Source: Paenibacillus sp. oral taxon 786 str. D14
Lineage (GTDB): Bacteria > Bacillota > Bacilli > Paenibacillales > Paenibacillaceae
NCBI RefSeq assembly: GCF_000159955.1
Contig: NZ_GG695973.1
Coordinates: forward strand, 83,144-113,783
Direction of reading: 5' to 3'
DNA length: 30,640 nucleotides
Both the position numbers and the translations under genes were made by a program. Below, piece by piece: positions 1 to 7,430 of the stretch (position 1 is the first letter of the stretch; the number at the start of each line of letters is the position of its first letter). The notes beneath the pieces were generated by a model. The model saw nothing but the letters and a program-made list of their open reading frames with translations. It did no database searches and had not been told where the DNA came from.

Positions 1-25
1 AGAATTCGCAGATGTACAAGCGTAA
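1..25 (+). CDS. possible 3' end of an upstream gene (partial)
   Basis: Frame 2 of the first bases reads E-F-A-D-V-Q-A followed by TAA at 23-25, which would be the last seven codons of a gene entering from the left. The next gene starts 65 bases later with its own ribosome binding site. Such clusters often carry a sugar isomerase/epimerase beside ThuA and Gfo/Idh genes, but seven residues cannot establish that. The call rests only on an open frame to the window edge. Confidence 0.25.
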
Positions 26-90
26 GTCGATAACGTCTCTGGTGTCCGTTAGCTTTTTAAACAATTTATCAGGAGAGAAGGAATCGAGAA

Positions 91-822
91 ATGAAAAAAG
101 CATTAATCGTCTGGGGCGGCTGGGACGGACATGAGCCGGAGCAGGTTGCTGGCATCTTCGCTGGCGTTTTGCGAGAGCACGCCTTTGAGGTGGAGGTCTC
201 CGATACGCTGGAGGCTTTTGCCGATGCAGAAAAGCTCCTGGGTCTTGATCTGATTGTCCCGGTGTGGACGATGGGAACGATCGCTCAAGAGTTGGTTAAT
301 AACGTATCCGCGGCGGTACAGGCCGGAACCGGATTGGCTGGCTGCCACGGAGGGATGTGTGATTCGTTCCGCAACAATGTCGATTGGCAATTTATGACCG
401 GCGGACAATGGGTGGCCCATCCGGGTAATGACGGAGTCGAGTACAAGGTAGAGATTATCGCCAATTCCAGCCCGCTGGTGGAGGGGATCGAAGACTTTTA
501 CGTCAAAACGGAGCAGTATTACCTGCATGTCGATCCTGCCGTTGAAGTGCTGGCCACCACCCGCTTCCCGGTCGTTGACGGGCCTCATCGCCTGAATAAG
601 CCGGTGGATATGCCGGTTGTCTGGACCAAACGCTGGGGGGTTGGACGAGTGTACTATAACTCGCTGGGACATCACGCCGACATCGTCGACCTGCCTCCGG
701 TGAAGGAAATGATGACCCGCGGGATGCTGTGGGCGGCGGAAGGCAAACGGCTTGCCGTCGAGTCTCTAGGTGAAAATGCGCTGAGTCACAGCAATTATAC
801 GGGCATGGGGGACAGCCAATAA
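91..822 (+). CDS. ThuA-like domain protein (trehalose-utilization family)
   Basis: A 243-residue cytoplasmic protein with no signal peptide. The N-terminus (ALIVWGGWDGHEP, residues 4-16) and the nucleophile-elbow-like GLAGCHGG (81-88, Cys85 and His86) match the ThuA family, which has a class I glutamine-amidotransferase-like fold. FMTGGQWVAHP (101-111), YYLHVDP (143-149) and GRVYYNSLGHH (186-196) are further family blocks. The ATG is preceded by AAGGAA at a good distance. Its stop overlaps the start of the following Gfo/Idh/MocA gene by one base (TAATG), so the two are translationally coupled. ThuA proteins often sit with such oxidoreductases; some related pairs act on 3-keto-glycosides or keto-sugars, but the substrate here cannot be read from sequence. 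Confidence 0.88.
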   Translation: MKKALIVWGGWDGHEPEQVAGIFAGVLREHAFEVEVSDTLEAFADAEKLLGLDLIVPVWTMGTIAQELVNNVSAAVQAGTGLAGCHGGMCDSFRNNVDWQFMTGGQWVAHPGNDGVEYKVEIIANSSPLVEGIEDFYVKTEQYYLHVDPAVEVLATTRFPVVDGPHRLNKPVDMPVVWTKRWGVGRVYYNSLGHHADIVDLPPVKEMMTRGMLWAAEGKRLAVESLGENALSHSNYTGMGDSQ

Positions 823-1925
823 TGGACAAAATCAAAGTAGGAATTATCGGCTGCGGCAAAATCAGCGGTATCTACATGGAAAATTGCGCAAAGTTCGAGG
901 CGCTCGAACTCGTAGCCTGCGCCGATCTCGACCTGAACCGGGCGCAGGAGCAGGCCAAGCAATATAACGTCCCCCGTGCTTGCACGGTCGACGAGCTGCT
1001 GCAGGATCCTGACATCCAGATCGTGATAAATCTGACGATTCCGGCGGCCCATGCCGAGGTTTGCCTGAAAGCGCTGGAAGCCGGCAAACATGTATACGTG
1101 GAGAAGCCGCTGGCTGTGACCCGCGAGGAAGGCTTGGCCGTTCTCGCAGCGGCCCGCGAGCGCGAGCTGATGGTTGGCAGCGCGCCGGAAACGTTCTTTG
1201 GTGCCGGAATCCAAACGGCACTGAAGCTCATCCAGGACGGGGCGATCGGCCGGCCGGTCTCGGCAGCGGCGTTTATGATGAGCCGCGGCCATGAGTTTTG
1301 GCATCCGGACCCGGAATTTTATTACGCCAAAGGCGGCGGCCCGATGTTTGATATGGGCCCCTACTATTTGACCGCACTCATCCAGCTGCTGGGTCCTATT
1401 AAGCGGATCGCCGGTATGACCGGCAAAGCGCTGGAGCAGCGCACAATCACCAGCGAGAAAAAGTACGGGCAAAAGATTCAGGTCGAAGTCCCGACCCATG
1501 TCACGGGCACGCTGGAGTTTGCGCAAGGCGCTATTGCTACGCTCACGACCAGCTTTGATATTTTTGGCGGCAGTACGTTACCGCCGATCGAAATCCACGG
1601 GACGGAAGGCACCTTGCTCGTTCCCGATCCTAACTCCTTTGGCGGCCCGGTGAAGCTCCGCCGGATCGGCGAGGAAGCCTGGACCGAGGTGCCGCTCCTG
1701 CCCGGCTACGCCGAGAACAGCCGCGGCATCGGCCCGGCCGATATGGCCAGCGCTTTACTGCACGGGCGTCCGCACCGCGCCACCGGCGAGCTTGCCTACC
1801 ATGTGCTTGAGGCCATGTGGGGCTTCCACGATGCTTCCGATGCGGGAAGCTACTATGAAATGCAGAGCACTTGCACCCCGCCGGCAGCGTTGCCGCTGGA
1901 TCTAAAGCCGTATCGGCTCGACTAA
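822..1925 (+). CDS. Gfo/Idh/MocA family NAD(P)-dependent oxidoreductase
   Basis: A 367-residue dehydrogenase. The Rossmann fingerprint is GIIGCGKIS (residues 7-15). The family EKP motif is at 94-96 (VYVEKPLA), where the lysine is catalytic. The second-domain block GGGPMFDMGPYYL (171-183) carries Asp177. Four residues later, where many inositol-dehydrogenase-like members have the catalytic His, there is Tyr181, a substitution that occurs in other branches of the family. It probably oxidises or reduces a sugar or cyclitol hydroxyl in the cytoplasm. The start codon overlaps the ThuA stop, and an intrinsic terminator follows, so the two genes form one unit. The substrate is unknown. Confidence 0.9.
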   Translation: MDKIKVGIIGCGKISGIYMENCAKFEALELVACADLDLNRAQEQAKQYNVPRACTVDELLQDPDIQIVINLTIPAAHAEVCLKALEAGKHVYVEKPLAVTREEGLAVLAAARERELMVGSAPETFFGAGIQTALKLIQDGAIGRPVSAAAFMMSRGHEFWHPDPEFYYAKGGGPMFDMGPYYLTALIQLLGPIKRIAGMTGKALEQRTITSEKKYGQKIQVEVPTHVTGTLEFAQGAIATLTTSFDIFGGSTLPPIEIHGTEGTLLVPDPNSFGGPVKLRRIGEEAWTEVPLLPGYAENSRGIGPADMASALLHGRPHRATGELAYHVLEAMWGFHDASDAGSYYEMQSTCTPPAALPLDLKPYRLD

Positions 1926-1958
1926 CCGGACACCGGCACTAAGCCAAAACGAAACGCC

Positions 1959-1999
1959 AAGAAACCCCGACCAGATCAAGTTCGGGGTTTCTTTTTTTT
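1959..1999 (+). terminator. intrinsic terminator after the ThuA-Gfo/Idh pair
   Basis: The arms GAAACCCCGA and TTCGGGGTTTC form a stem around a short loop and are followed by a run of eight or more T. It ends the ThuA-oxidoreductase transcript about 35 bases after the stop. Confidence 0.9.
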
Positions 2000-2147
2000 G
2001 CGAATAGTCCAATCTCTGCACCCCATATCGTTGTTGAACAGCGATGATGGAGAGGAATGGGGAGAACGATGGCTGAGCGAATACAACAACCCTTTATTTT
2101 TGTGTCGATCCGGGCATCAACAACGATTCGTAATTTCATTATTCTGG

Positions 2148-2312
2148 ATCTGATCACCGGAAATCGGGTTGTACTACCTGATCAAGCTGGCGACCGCCAG
2201 CGTGCTGCTGGGCTCAATGGGAAGCGCCGTGGGAACAGAGGTCATGAAGCGGATTCCCGTGATGAGGCTGTTCCAAATGAATCGCAGCATCATGCCTGTA
2301 AAAAAAGGCTGA
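2148..2312 (+). pseudogene. apparent 3' remnant of a gene for a small membrane-type protein
   Basis: An open frame directly after a TGA reads S-P-E-I-G, then L-Y-Y-L-I-K from the TTG at 2169. It continues through a small-residue hydrophobic stretch (LATASVLLGSMGSAVG) into a basic tail with MKRIPVMRL and ends MPVKKG-TGA at 2310-2312. The composition looks like genuine protein: one transmembrane helix followed by a positively charged tail. No credible start or ribosome binding site precedes it, and the stop lies inside the following terminator, as for a real gene end. I read it as the C-terminal remnant of a gene whose 5' part is lost or frameshifted. The stretch 2000-2147 shows nothing else convincing. 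The family is not recognised. Confidence 0.35.
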
Positions 2313-2342
2313 CCGCCGACTCACCGGCGATCCGCCTTTTTT
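2299..2342. terminator. bidirectional intrinsic terminator
   Basis: A run of seven A, the arms GGC..CCGCCG and CGGCG..GCC, then a run of six T give a hairpin with T tracts for both directions. It sits between the rightward remnant and the leftward SDR gene, whose stop is at 2371, so it probably ends the leftward uronate operon. Confidence 0.8.
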
Positions 2343-2370
2343 CATCCGGCGGGTTCCACCCCGCCGAGTA

Positions 2371-3153
2371 TTACAACACCGCCGACGTACCGCCGTCGAT
2401 GTTGACCGCTGTGCCCGTCACATATGACGCCGCTTCGGACACCAGGAAGGCGATGACCTTCGCCGCCTCCTCCGCCTGACCGATTCGGCCTAGCGGGATG
2501 CCATGGCGAGGATCCGTTGCAAATTGCTCCCAAGTGAGCTCGGGCGCGGTTTGACGCCATTTCCGTTCGATTTGGTCGCTGCGGACAAGCCCGATGCACA
2601 CCGCGTTCACGCGGATTCGGTCGGCCGCCAAATCCTTGCTCATCGCCTTCGTTAACGCCAACCCCGCTGCCCGGCTGACCGATGTTGGCAATGAGGAAGC
2701 CCCAGGTGTTTTGCCGCCTATGGCAGTGACGTTCAGAATCGCTCCGCCCCCCGCTTTACGCAGATGGGGGAGCGCTGCCCGGGAGAAATTCACCGCGCCA
2801 AGCAGCTTCAGGTCCAAGTCCGCGCCCCAAGCTTCGGCCTCCACCTTCTCAAACGGGGCCGCCGCCGAGGTGCCTGCATTATTTACGAGAATATCGAGTC
2901 CGCCAAAATGCTTGGCCGCCTGCTCGACAACCCGGCGGGCGTCATCGCCCGAAGTGACGTCGGCGACAAGGACAAGCGGTTCCGTCCCCGTCTTCTCGCG
3001 GATGGCTGCAGCCGCTTCCTGCAGCGGCCCTTCGTTCCGCGCCACGATGGCGACCTGGGCGCCTTCCGCAGCCAACGTGAGGGCGGTTGCCAGCCCAATG
3101 CCTTTGCTGCCGCCGGTAATGATTGCCCGTTTCCCTCTCAATCCAAGATCCAC
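2371..3153 (-). CDS. SDR-fold protein with degenerate catalytic tetrad
   Basis: A 260-residue short-chain dehydrogenase/reductase fold. The nucleotide-binding glycine motif TGGSKGIG (residues 13-20), a D-V after the fourth strand (65-66), NNAG (91-94) and the C-terminal G-T-A-V-N-I-D-G-G-T block are intact. The catalytic residues are not. By spacing, Asn is replaced by Lys116, Ser by Ala144, Tyr by Thr157 and Lys by Arg161 (the region reads PTSVSRAAG instead of the usual Y-x-x-x-K). The GTG start is preceded by GAGGAGGG. It is the last gene of the leftward operon, 50 bases after the KDPG aldolase. It may bind NAD(P) or a keto-deoxy sugar without classical SDR chemistry, or use an altered mechanism. 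The fold is certain and the reaction unknown. kduD in the same locus keeps the full tetrad. Confidence 0.85.
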   Translation of the reverse strand: MDLGLRGKRAIITGGSKGIGLATALTLAAEGAQVAIVARNEGPLQEAAAAIREKTGTEPLVLVADVTSGDDARRVVEQAAKHFGGLDILVNNAGTSAAAPFEKVEAEAWGADLDLKLLGAVNFSRAALPHLRKAGGGAILNVTAIGGKTPGASSLPTSVSRAAGLALTKAMSKDLAADRIRVNAVCIGLVRSDQIERKWRQTAPELTWEQFATDPRHGIPLGRIGQAEEAAKVIAFLVSEAASYVTGTAVNIDGGTSAVL

Positions 3154-3203
3154 GCGAATCCCTCCTCGACGATATTTTTATGATCAACGTGTATTGATTA
3201 GGA

Positions 3204-3866
3204 TCATCCTTTGGCCTTCAGATACTCCGCTTTATAAGCAGCGGCTTTCTGGGCGATCAACGACAGATCGTTGCGTTTCACCGCTTCGTTTGTCAAATCC
3301 GAGCCGATCCCCACAGCGACCGCGCCCGCTTGGATCCATTCGCCGAGGTTCGCCAGCGAGACCCCGCCGGTTGGCATAATATTTGCCTGCGGCAACGGCC
3401 CTTTGATCGCCTTGATCATCGACGGGTCGTACAAATTGCCCGGGAACAGCTTCACGATGTCCGCCCCCAGCTCCAGCGCCTCCTGGATTTCCTTGATCGT
3501 CATACATCCAGGCATGACCGGGATCCGGTACCGGTTACACAGCATCACCGTGTCACGATTCAAGGAAGGCCCAACGACGAACTGAGCGCCGCTTAAGATC
3601 GCAGCCCGCGCCGTTTCGGGATCCAGCACCGTGCCCACGCCGATGATCGCATAACGGGATTCGTCCTGGGCGTCCCAGCTGTATTTACGCGCCAATTCCT
3701 CGATCGCCCGCAAAGCAAACGGAACCGTCATCGTCACTTCGATGACCTTAATCCCGCCGGCAATGGCCTGCTCGGCCATTTGTACGACTTCCTCCGGGGT
3801 TTCTCCGCGCAGGACGGCGACAACGCCTTCCTGTACGATTTTTTGCACAAGCTGCAGCTTCTTCAT
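3204..3866 (-). CDS. kdgA: 2-dehydro-3-deoxy-phosphogluconate (KDPG) aldolase / 4-hydroxy-2-oxoglutarate aldolase
   Basis: A 220-residue class I aldolase of the KDPG/KHG family. It splits 2-keto-3-deoxy-6-phosphogluconate into pyruvate and glyceraldehyde-3-phosphate, the last step of the uronate route. VVAVLRG (residues 15-21), KVIEVTMTVP (40-49, Glu43), GVGTVLDP (76-83), VKLFPG (138-143, with the Schiff-base Lys139) and PTGGVSL (165-171) are all present. The length is normal for the family. It is the middle gene of the leftward operon, after the toroid-like gene and before the atypical SDR, and faces kduI across the divergent promoter region. Confidence 0.94.
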   Translation of the reverse strand: MKKLQLVQKIVQEGVVAVLRGETPEEVVQMAEQAIAGGIKVIEVTMTVPFALRAIEELARKYSWDAQDESRYAIIGVGTVLDPETARAAILSGAQFVVGPSLNRDTVMLCNRYRIPVMPGCMTIKEIQEALELGADIVKLFPGNLYDPSMIKAIKGPLPQANIMPTGGVSLANLGEWIQAGAVAVGIGSDLTNEAVKRNDLSLIAQKAAAYKAEYLKAKG

Positions 3867-3907
3867 TCCCTAACCCTCTTTCTCCTAATCGTTGTACTTT
3901 TTGCCCC

Positions 3908-5569
3908 TTACAATGAAAAAGAATACGACTCCAAATCCACACGCTCGCCGTTTACCCATCGATCCCCTGGAAGCCCGGGACCTTTGACGCTTAGAGTAAG
4001 CTGGACTCCCTCGGCATAGGTGGTATAGGAGGCATCGATCCGACCGGTCCTATCGTCGGCTGTGAAGCGTGGGGCGTGGGACTTCATAGTTAATACGAAA
4101 TCGTCTAGACCCGCGATTCCCCGCTCGCCTGCTTCCGGAAGGCCCATCGCTTCCACCACAACACCAACGTAGCGGCCTTCCGCCTCGACCTGGAGATAGC
4201 CGTCCCGCTCCCGCACCTGATAATCACTCGACACATATACGGCAAAAAACGTCTCTTCAACCTTTCCGAATATACCATTCGCTGTAAATCGCCATTCTCC
4301 TTCCGGAAGCACGCCATTGACCTGCCCAGGCACACCCTCCGGCAGCGGGTAGACCGCCACCACGACGTTGTGATAATACAACACTTCCGTCCATTCGCTC
4401 TGATGGCGCGGGTCGTAGCCGCTAAGATCATACCCTTTGCCGGGATGGAAAAAATACAGCTGATTTCCTTTCTCCCCGCGGACCGGCAAGCTGTACAGCC
4501 AACGTAGCTGCTCATTGTCGAATTCCTCGACTCTCTCCCACAGCCCACCTGCCGCGAAGTGGTTGGTCAGATAGGCATAGGAATGCAGCCGCTGCTTGAC
4601 GCCGCCGATCTCCTTGAGGATGGCCGCCTTGGACTCGGCAGGCTTACTTCGCTCCAATGCCCGCAGCCGAGCTGACGCAGGAGCTTCATAGAATAGAAGC
4701 CCGGCATACTCGGTGCGCGGCATCGCTTCCGGCAGCTCGAAATCGCCGAATTGCACATAATCGTGCAGCACGTTCGCATCCCGCGGCGCATCATGCAGCC
4801 AACCGCGGGCATGGGCACCAACCCATGATCCCTTGAAATAATAGGTGGCCCGAAGGGTCCATAGATGATTTAACATCTCAGACAGCTCGGCCTTTACCTC
4901 CGCATCGCCCATCAGCGCCCAAGCGCAGGTGAACGCCTGAACCCAGTGCCAAAACCACGGCAACGCGCCGTATTCGGCCATACCCTTAAGCCGTAAACGG
5001 GCCAACGTTTGCCGTAAGCATTCCCTGCCGTCCGCGAACAATGTCGCATCTCCGTAACGCTGCCCCAAGATCAGCTTCGCGGCCGTATACTTCGCCTCAT
5101 GATGGTTGTATTCCCGTAAAGGTTTGCGATAGAAGCCGCTGCGATAGACATGCGACAACGCGTCCTCGAAGCGGGCGGCCAACTCCGGGCTCAGCTCTTC
5201 CCCATAGCAGTGCATGAAATACGCCATCAAGCTGCCCATGAGCTCGACCGGGAGCACATGCGGCTTGGCCCGCTCCGGTGTCGGATCCAATCCGAGCGGC
5301 CAGTGTCCATATGTCGGGCTGGACGTCTCCTGGTCCTGCAGCTGAAGCACGCGCAGCAGCACCCGCTCCGCCAGCCGCCGGCCTTCCGTCCGATCAAACG
5401 GCGGCGTTTCGTCCGGATCTACGGCGGCAGCAAATAAATAGGAGGCGTAATAATAGTTGTCCCGGATATCGCCATGAAACCACAGTCCGCTGTCCAGAAG
5501 CGGCTGCCGCCAGGCGGTTGCTGCGGCTTTTCGGACGATTGTCTTCATTCGAGCTTGATACAGACTCAT
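3908..5569 (-). CDS. uncharacterised toroid-like protein, candidate intracellular polysaccharide lyase
   Basis: About 553 residues, with no signal peptide or membrane segment. The first ~330 residues are helix-rich and full of aromatics (GLWFHGDIRDNYYYASYLFAA, W-F-W-H-W). The last ~170 look beta-rich, a layout seen in alpha/alpha-toroid polysaccharide lyases and hydrolases. The block REYNHHEAKYTAAKLILG resembles the Asn-His catalytic region of such lyases. I do not recognise the exact family, and a lyase role is inferred from fold impression and context: it heads the leftward operon with KDPG aldolase and is divergent from kduI. The frame is open eight codons further (to 5593), but the sequence GGGGGAAGGGG inside that extension is a ribosome binding site for the ATG at 5567-5569 (MSLYQARMK), so I choose that start. 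Confidence 0.75.
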   Translation of the reverse strand: MSLYQARMKTIVRKAAATAWRQPLLDSGLWFHGDIRDNYYYASYLFAAAVDPDETPPFDRTEGRRLAERVLLRVLQLQDQETSSPTYGHWPLGLDPTPERAKPHVLPVELMGSLMAYFMHCYGEELSPELAARFEDALSHVYRSGFYRKPLREYNHHEAKYTAAKLILGQRYGDATLFADGRECLRQTLARLRLKGMAEYGALPWFWHWVQAFTCAWALMGDAEVKAELSEMLNHLWTLRATYYFKGSWVGAHARGWLHDAPRDANVLHDYVQFGDFELPEAMPRTEYAGLLFYEAPASARLRALERSKPAESKAAILKEIGGVKQRLHSYAYLTNHFAAGGLWERVEEFDNEQLRWLYSLPVRGEKGNQLYFFHPGKGYDLSGYDPRHQSEWTEVLYYHNVVVAVYPLPEGVPGQVNGVLPEGEWRFTANGIFGKVEETFFAVYVSSDYQVRERDGYLQVEAEGRYVGVVVEAMGLPEAGERGIAGLDDFVLTMKSHAPRFTADDRTGRIDASYTTYAEGVQLTLSVKGPGLPGDRWVNGERVDLESYSFSL

Positions 5570-5709
5570 CAAAACGTACCCCTTCCCCCACATCCTACCA
5601 TGGTTCCCTCAGCTGCTAAAGCCGGTGAATCCACGATTTCCTACGGTAAATTTCCGAATTCCGGCATCTTCATCCTAGATGGTGCAATATGGTGTGCCCT
5701 CTTGCCAAA

Positions 5710-5765
5710 TGAACCTAAATGGATTAATCTGAACGTATATGAACATTATACACCAAAATGAACGT
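5710..5765 (+). promoter_or_regulatory. array of four TGAACNT repeats in the divergent promoter region
   Basis: The heptamer TGAAC(A/C/G)T occurs at 5710, 5730, 5740 and 5759. The spacings are 20, 10 and 19 bases, close to whole turns of the helix. The last copy ends three bases before the kduI ribosome binding site. It lies between the divergent operons at 5569 and 5784. Repeated short direct elements are typical operators of DeoR-family regulators, and one is encoded at 6636, so this is a candidate operator controlling kduI and perhaps both directions. No textbook promoter stands out in the intergenic region. Confidence 0.45.
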
Positions 5766-5783
5766 GTAAAGGAGAGATTTTAC

Positions 5784-6617
5784 ATGGAACGTCGTTACGC
5801 TTCGCATCCCCAAGAGGTCAAGCAATTTGATACCGACCGTTTACGCAAGGAATTCCACATTCCTACCTTGTTTACGCCGGATCGATTGGAGCTGGTGCTC
5901 ACGCACGAAGACCGGCTGATTATCGGCGGCGCGGCTCCGGTGCAGCAGGATGTCAAACTGGAAACGGATCTCAAGGAGCTAGGCGTCTCCTACTTCCTCG
6001 AACGGCGCGAGCTTGGAGCCATTAATGTTGGCGGACCAGGATCCATTATTGTCGACGGAACGGAATACGAGCTGAACAACAAGGATTGCTTGTACGTCGG
6101 CAAGGGTTCGCGTGAAGTGATTTTCCGAAGCAAGGATGCCTCGAAGCCAGCGAAGTTCTATTTGAATTCGGCACCGGCCCACAAGGAATTCCCTACGGCA
6201 AAAACAACGCTGGCGGAAGCGGAATCCGGAGCGCTTGGTTCGATCGAAAATTCCAATGAGCGCACGATTCACCGGTTCATCCACGAGAACGGCATTCAAA
6301 GCTCCCAACTCGTGATGGGGATGACTCAGCTCAAGACCGGCAACATGTGGAATACGATGCCTGCCCATGTCCATCCGCGCCGGATGGAGGCTTATATGTA
6401 CTTCGATCTGGCAGAGGACGCTGTCGTCTTTCACCTGATGGGCGAGCCCAACGAAACCCGGCATATCGTTGTGCGTAACGAGCAAGCTGTCATCTCGCCG
6501 AGCTGGTCGATTCACAGCGGGGTAGGAACCAGCAATTATACGTTTATTTGGGGCATGGCCGGCGACAACAAAGCTTATGCGGACATGGACGCCGTTCCGA
6601 TGAAAGACTTGAGATAA
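5784..6617 (+). CDS. kduI: 5-dehydro-4-deoxy-D-glucuronate isomerase (5-keto-4-deoxyuronate isomerase)
   Basis: A 277-residue cupin isomerase that converts 4-deoxy-L-threo-5-hexosulose uronate to 3-deoxy-D-glycero-2,5-hexodiulosonate. The start is taken at the ATG behind AAAGGAGAG (5768-5776), which gives the family-typical N-terminus M-E-x-R-Y-A-x-H-P-x-x-V. A longer frame from 5739 lacks a ribosome binding site. The zinc ligands known from E. coli KduI are present: His195 and His197 in AHVHPRRMEAY, Glu202, and His244 in WSIHSG. It is the first gene of the rightward operon kduI-deoR-kduD and is probably controlled by the adjacent regulator. Confidence 0.96.
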   Translation: MERRYASHPQEVKQFDTDRLRKEFHIPTLFTPDRLELVLTHEDRLIIGGAAPVQQDVKLETDLKELGVSYFLERRELGAINVGGPGSIIVDGTEYELNNKDCLYVGKGSREVIFRSKDASKPAKFYLNSAPAHKEFPTAKTTLAEAESGALGSIENSNERTIHRFIHENGIQSSQLVMGMTQLKTGNMWNTMPAHVHPRRMEAYMYFDLAEDAVVFHLMGEPNETRHIVVRNEQAVISPSWSIHSGVGTSNYTFIWGMAGDNKAYADMDAVPMKDLR

Positions 6618-6635
6618 GAAAGAGTGAAAGCTTGC

Positions 6636-7397
6636 ATGAATCCAATTCGACGTTATGAAAAAATTATGGAGGTTCTACTGACGCAAAAGGAAGTGACGGT
6701 GGCAGAATTAAGCGAAAGCTTGGGCGTGACCGGCAAGACGATCCGGGAGGATCTCGCCAAGCTGGAGGAGCAAGGGCTGCTGGTGCGCGTACACGGCGGA
6801 GCAATGCTCGCCCAAAGCGACCAGTACGGCATTTTGCCGTCCAAAGAGCCGCTGACCAAGCATGCGGAGGAGAAAAGGGACATCGCCCGCCTCGCCCTCA
6901 ATCACATTCAAGAGGGTGATATCCTCGCACTGGACGGGGGCAGCACAACGCTGGAGATCGCCCGGCGGTTAGAGAATCGCCCGCTTACCGTTGTCACGAA
7001 CGACGTGTATATCATCAGCGAGCTGGCAGCCAAAGACCAGATTCGTCTGGTCGTCCCCGGAGGCTACCGCGTCCGCAACATGCTGGCCGGTCCCGAATCG
7101 GCGGCGTACGTGCGTCAGTTGAATATCCAGAAAGCCTTTATCTCGGCAACCGGCATCCATCCGGAACACGGACTGTCGATTTATACCGGTGATTTGATCG
7201 ACTTCAAGCGGGCTTTGATCGAAACGTCCCGCGAGGCGATCGCCGTCTTAAACCATCAAAAGTTCGGGCAGACGGCGCTCCGCACCTTCGCCTCGCTGAG
7301 CGAGATCTCGCGTATCCTCACCGATCGGGGCCTACCCGCAGAGTCTGCACTACCGTATGAACGTGCCGGCGTAACGATCGAATACGCAACCAAATAA
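6636..7397 (+). CDS. DeoR-family transcriptional regulator (probable uronate-responsive repressor)
   Basis: About 253 residues. The N-terminal DeoR winged helix is clear (MNPIRRYEKIMEVLLTQ, then VAELSESLGVTGKTIREDL and GLLVRVHGGA). The C-terminal sensor domain of the sugar-phosphate-binding DeoRC type has LDGGSTTLEIARRL, VVTNDVYI and FISATGIHPEHGLS. I prefer the ATG at 6636; a GTG at 6624 (V-K-A-C-M-N) is an alternative, and neither has a strong ribosome binding site. The gene lies 18 bases after kduI and 33 before kduD. By context its effector is probably a phosphorylated keto-deoxy acid such as KDPG, and its operator may be the TGAAC array upstream of kduI. Effector and operator are inferred. 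Confidence 0.92.
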   Translation: MNPIRRYEKIMEVLLTQKEVTVAELSESLGVTGKTIREDLAKLEEQGLLVRVHGGAMLAQSDQYGILPSKEPLTKHAEEKRDIARLALNHIQEGDILALDGGSTTLEIARRLENRPLTVVTNDVYIISELAAKDQIRLVVPGGYRVRNMLAGPESAAYVRQLNIQKAFISATGIHPEHGLSIYTGDLIDFKRALIETSREAIAVLNHQKFGQTALRTFASLSEISRILTDRGLPAESALPYERAGVTIEYATK

Positions 7398-7430
7398 ACG
7401 AAAGCGGATTGATGGGAGGATCGTACACTT

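Noticed and set aside
2057..2479. A 140-codon plus-strand frame crossing the terminator at 2299 and the SDR end
   Set aside because: It reads through a strong bidirectional terminator and antisense to the SDR; the plausible protein signal in this stretch lies in another frame (2148-2312).
5570..5593. Eight-codon N-terminal extension of the toroid-like protein
   Set aside because: The extension is made of the GGGGGAAGGGG ribosome binding site for the downstream ATG.
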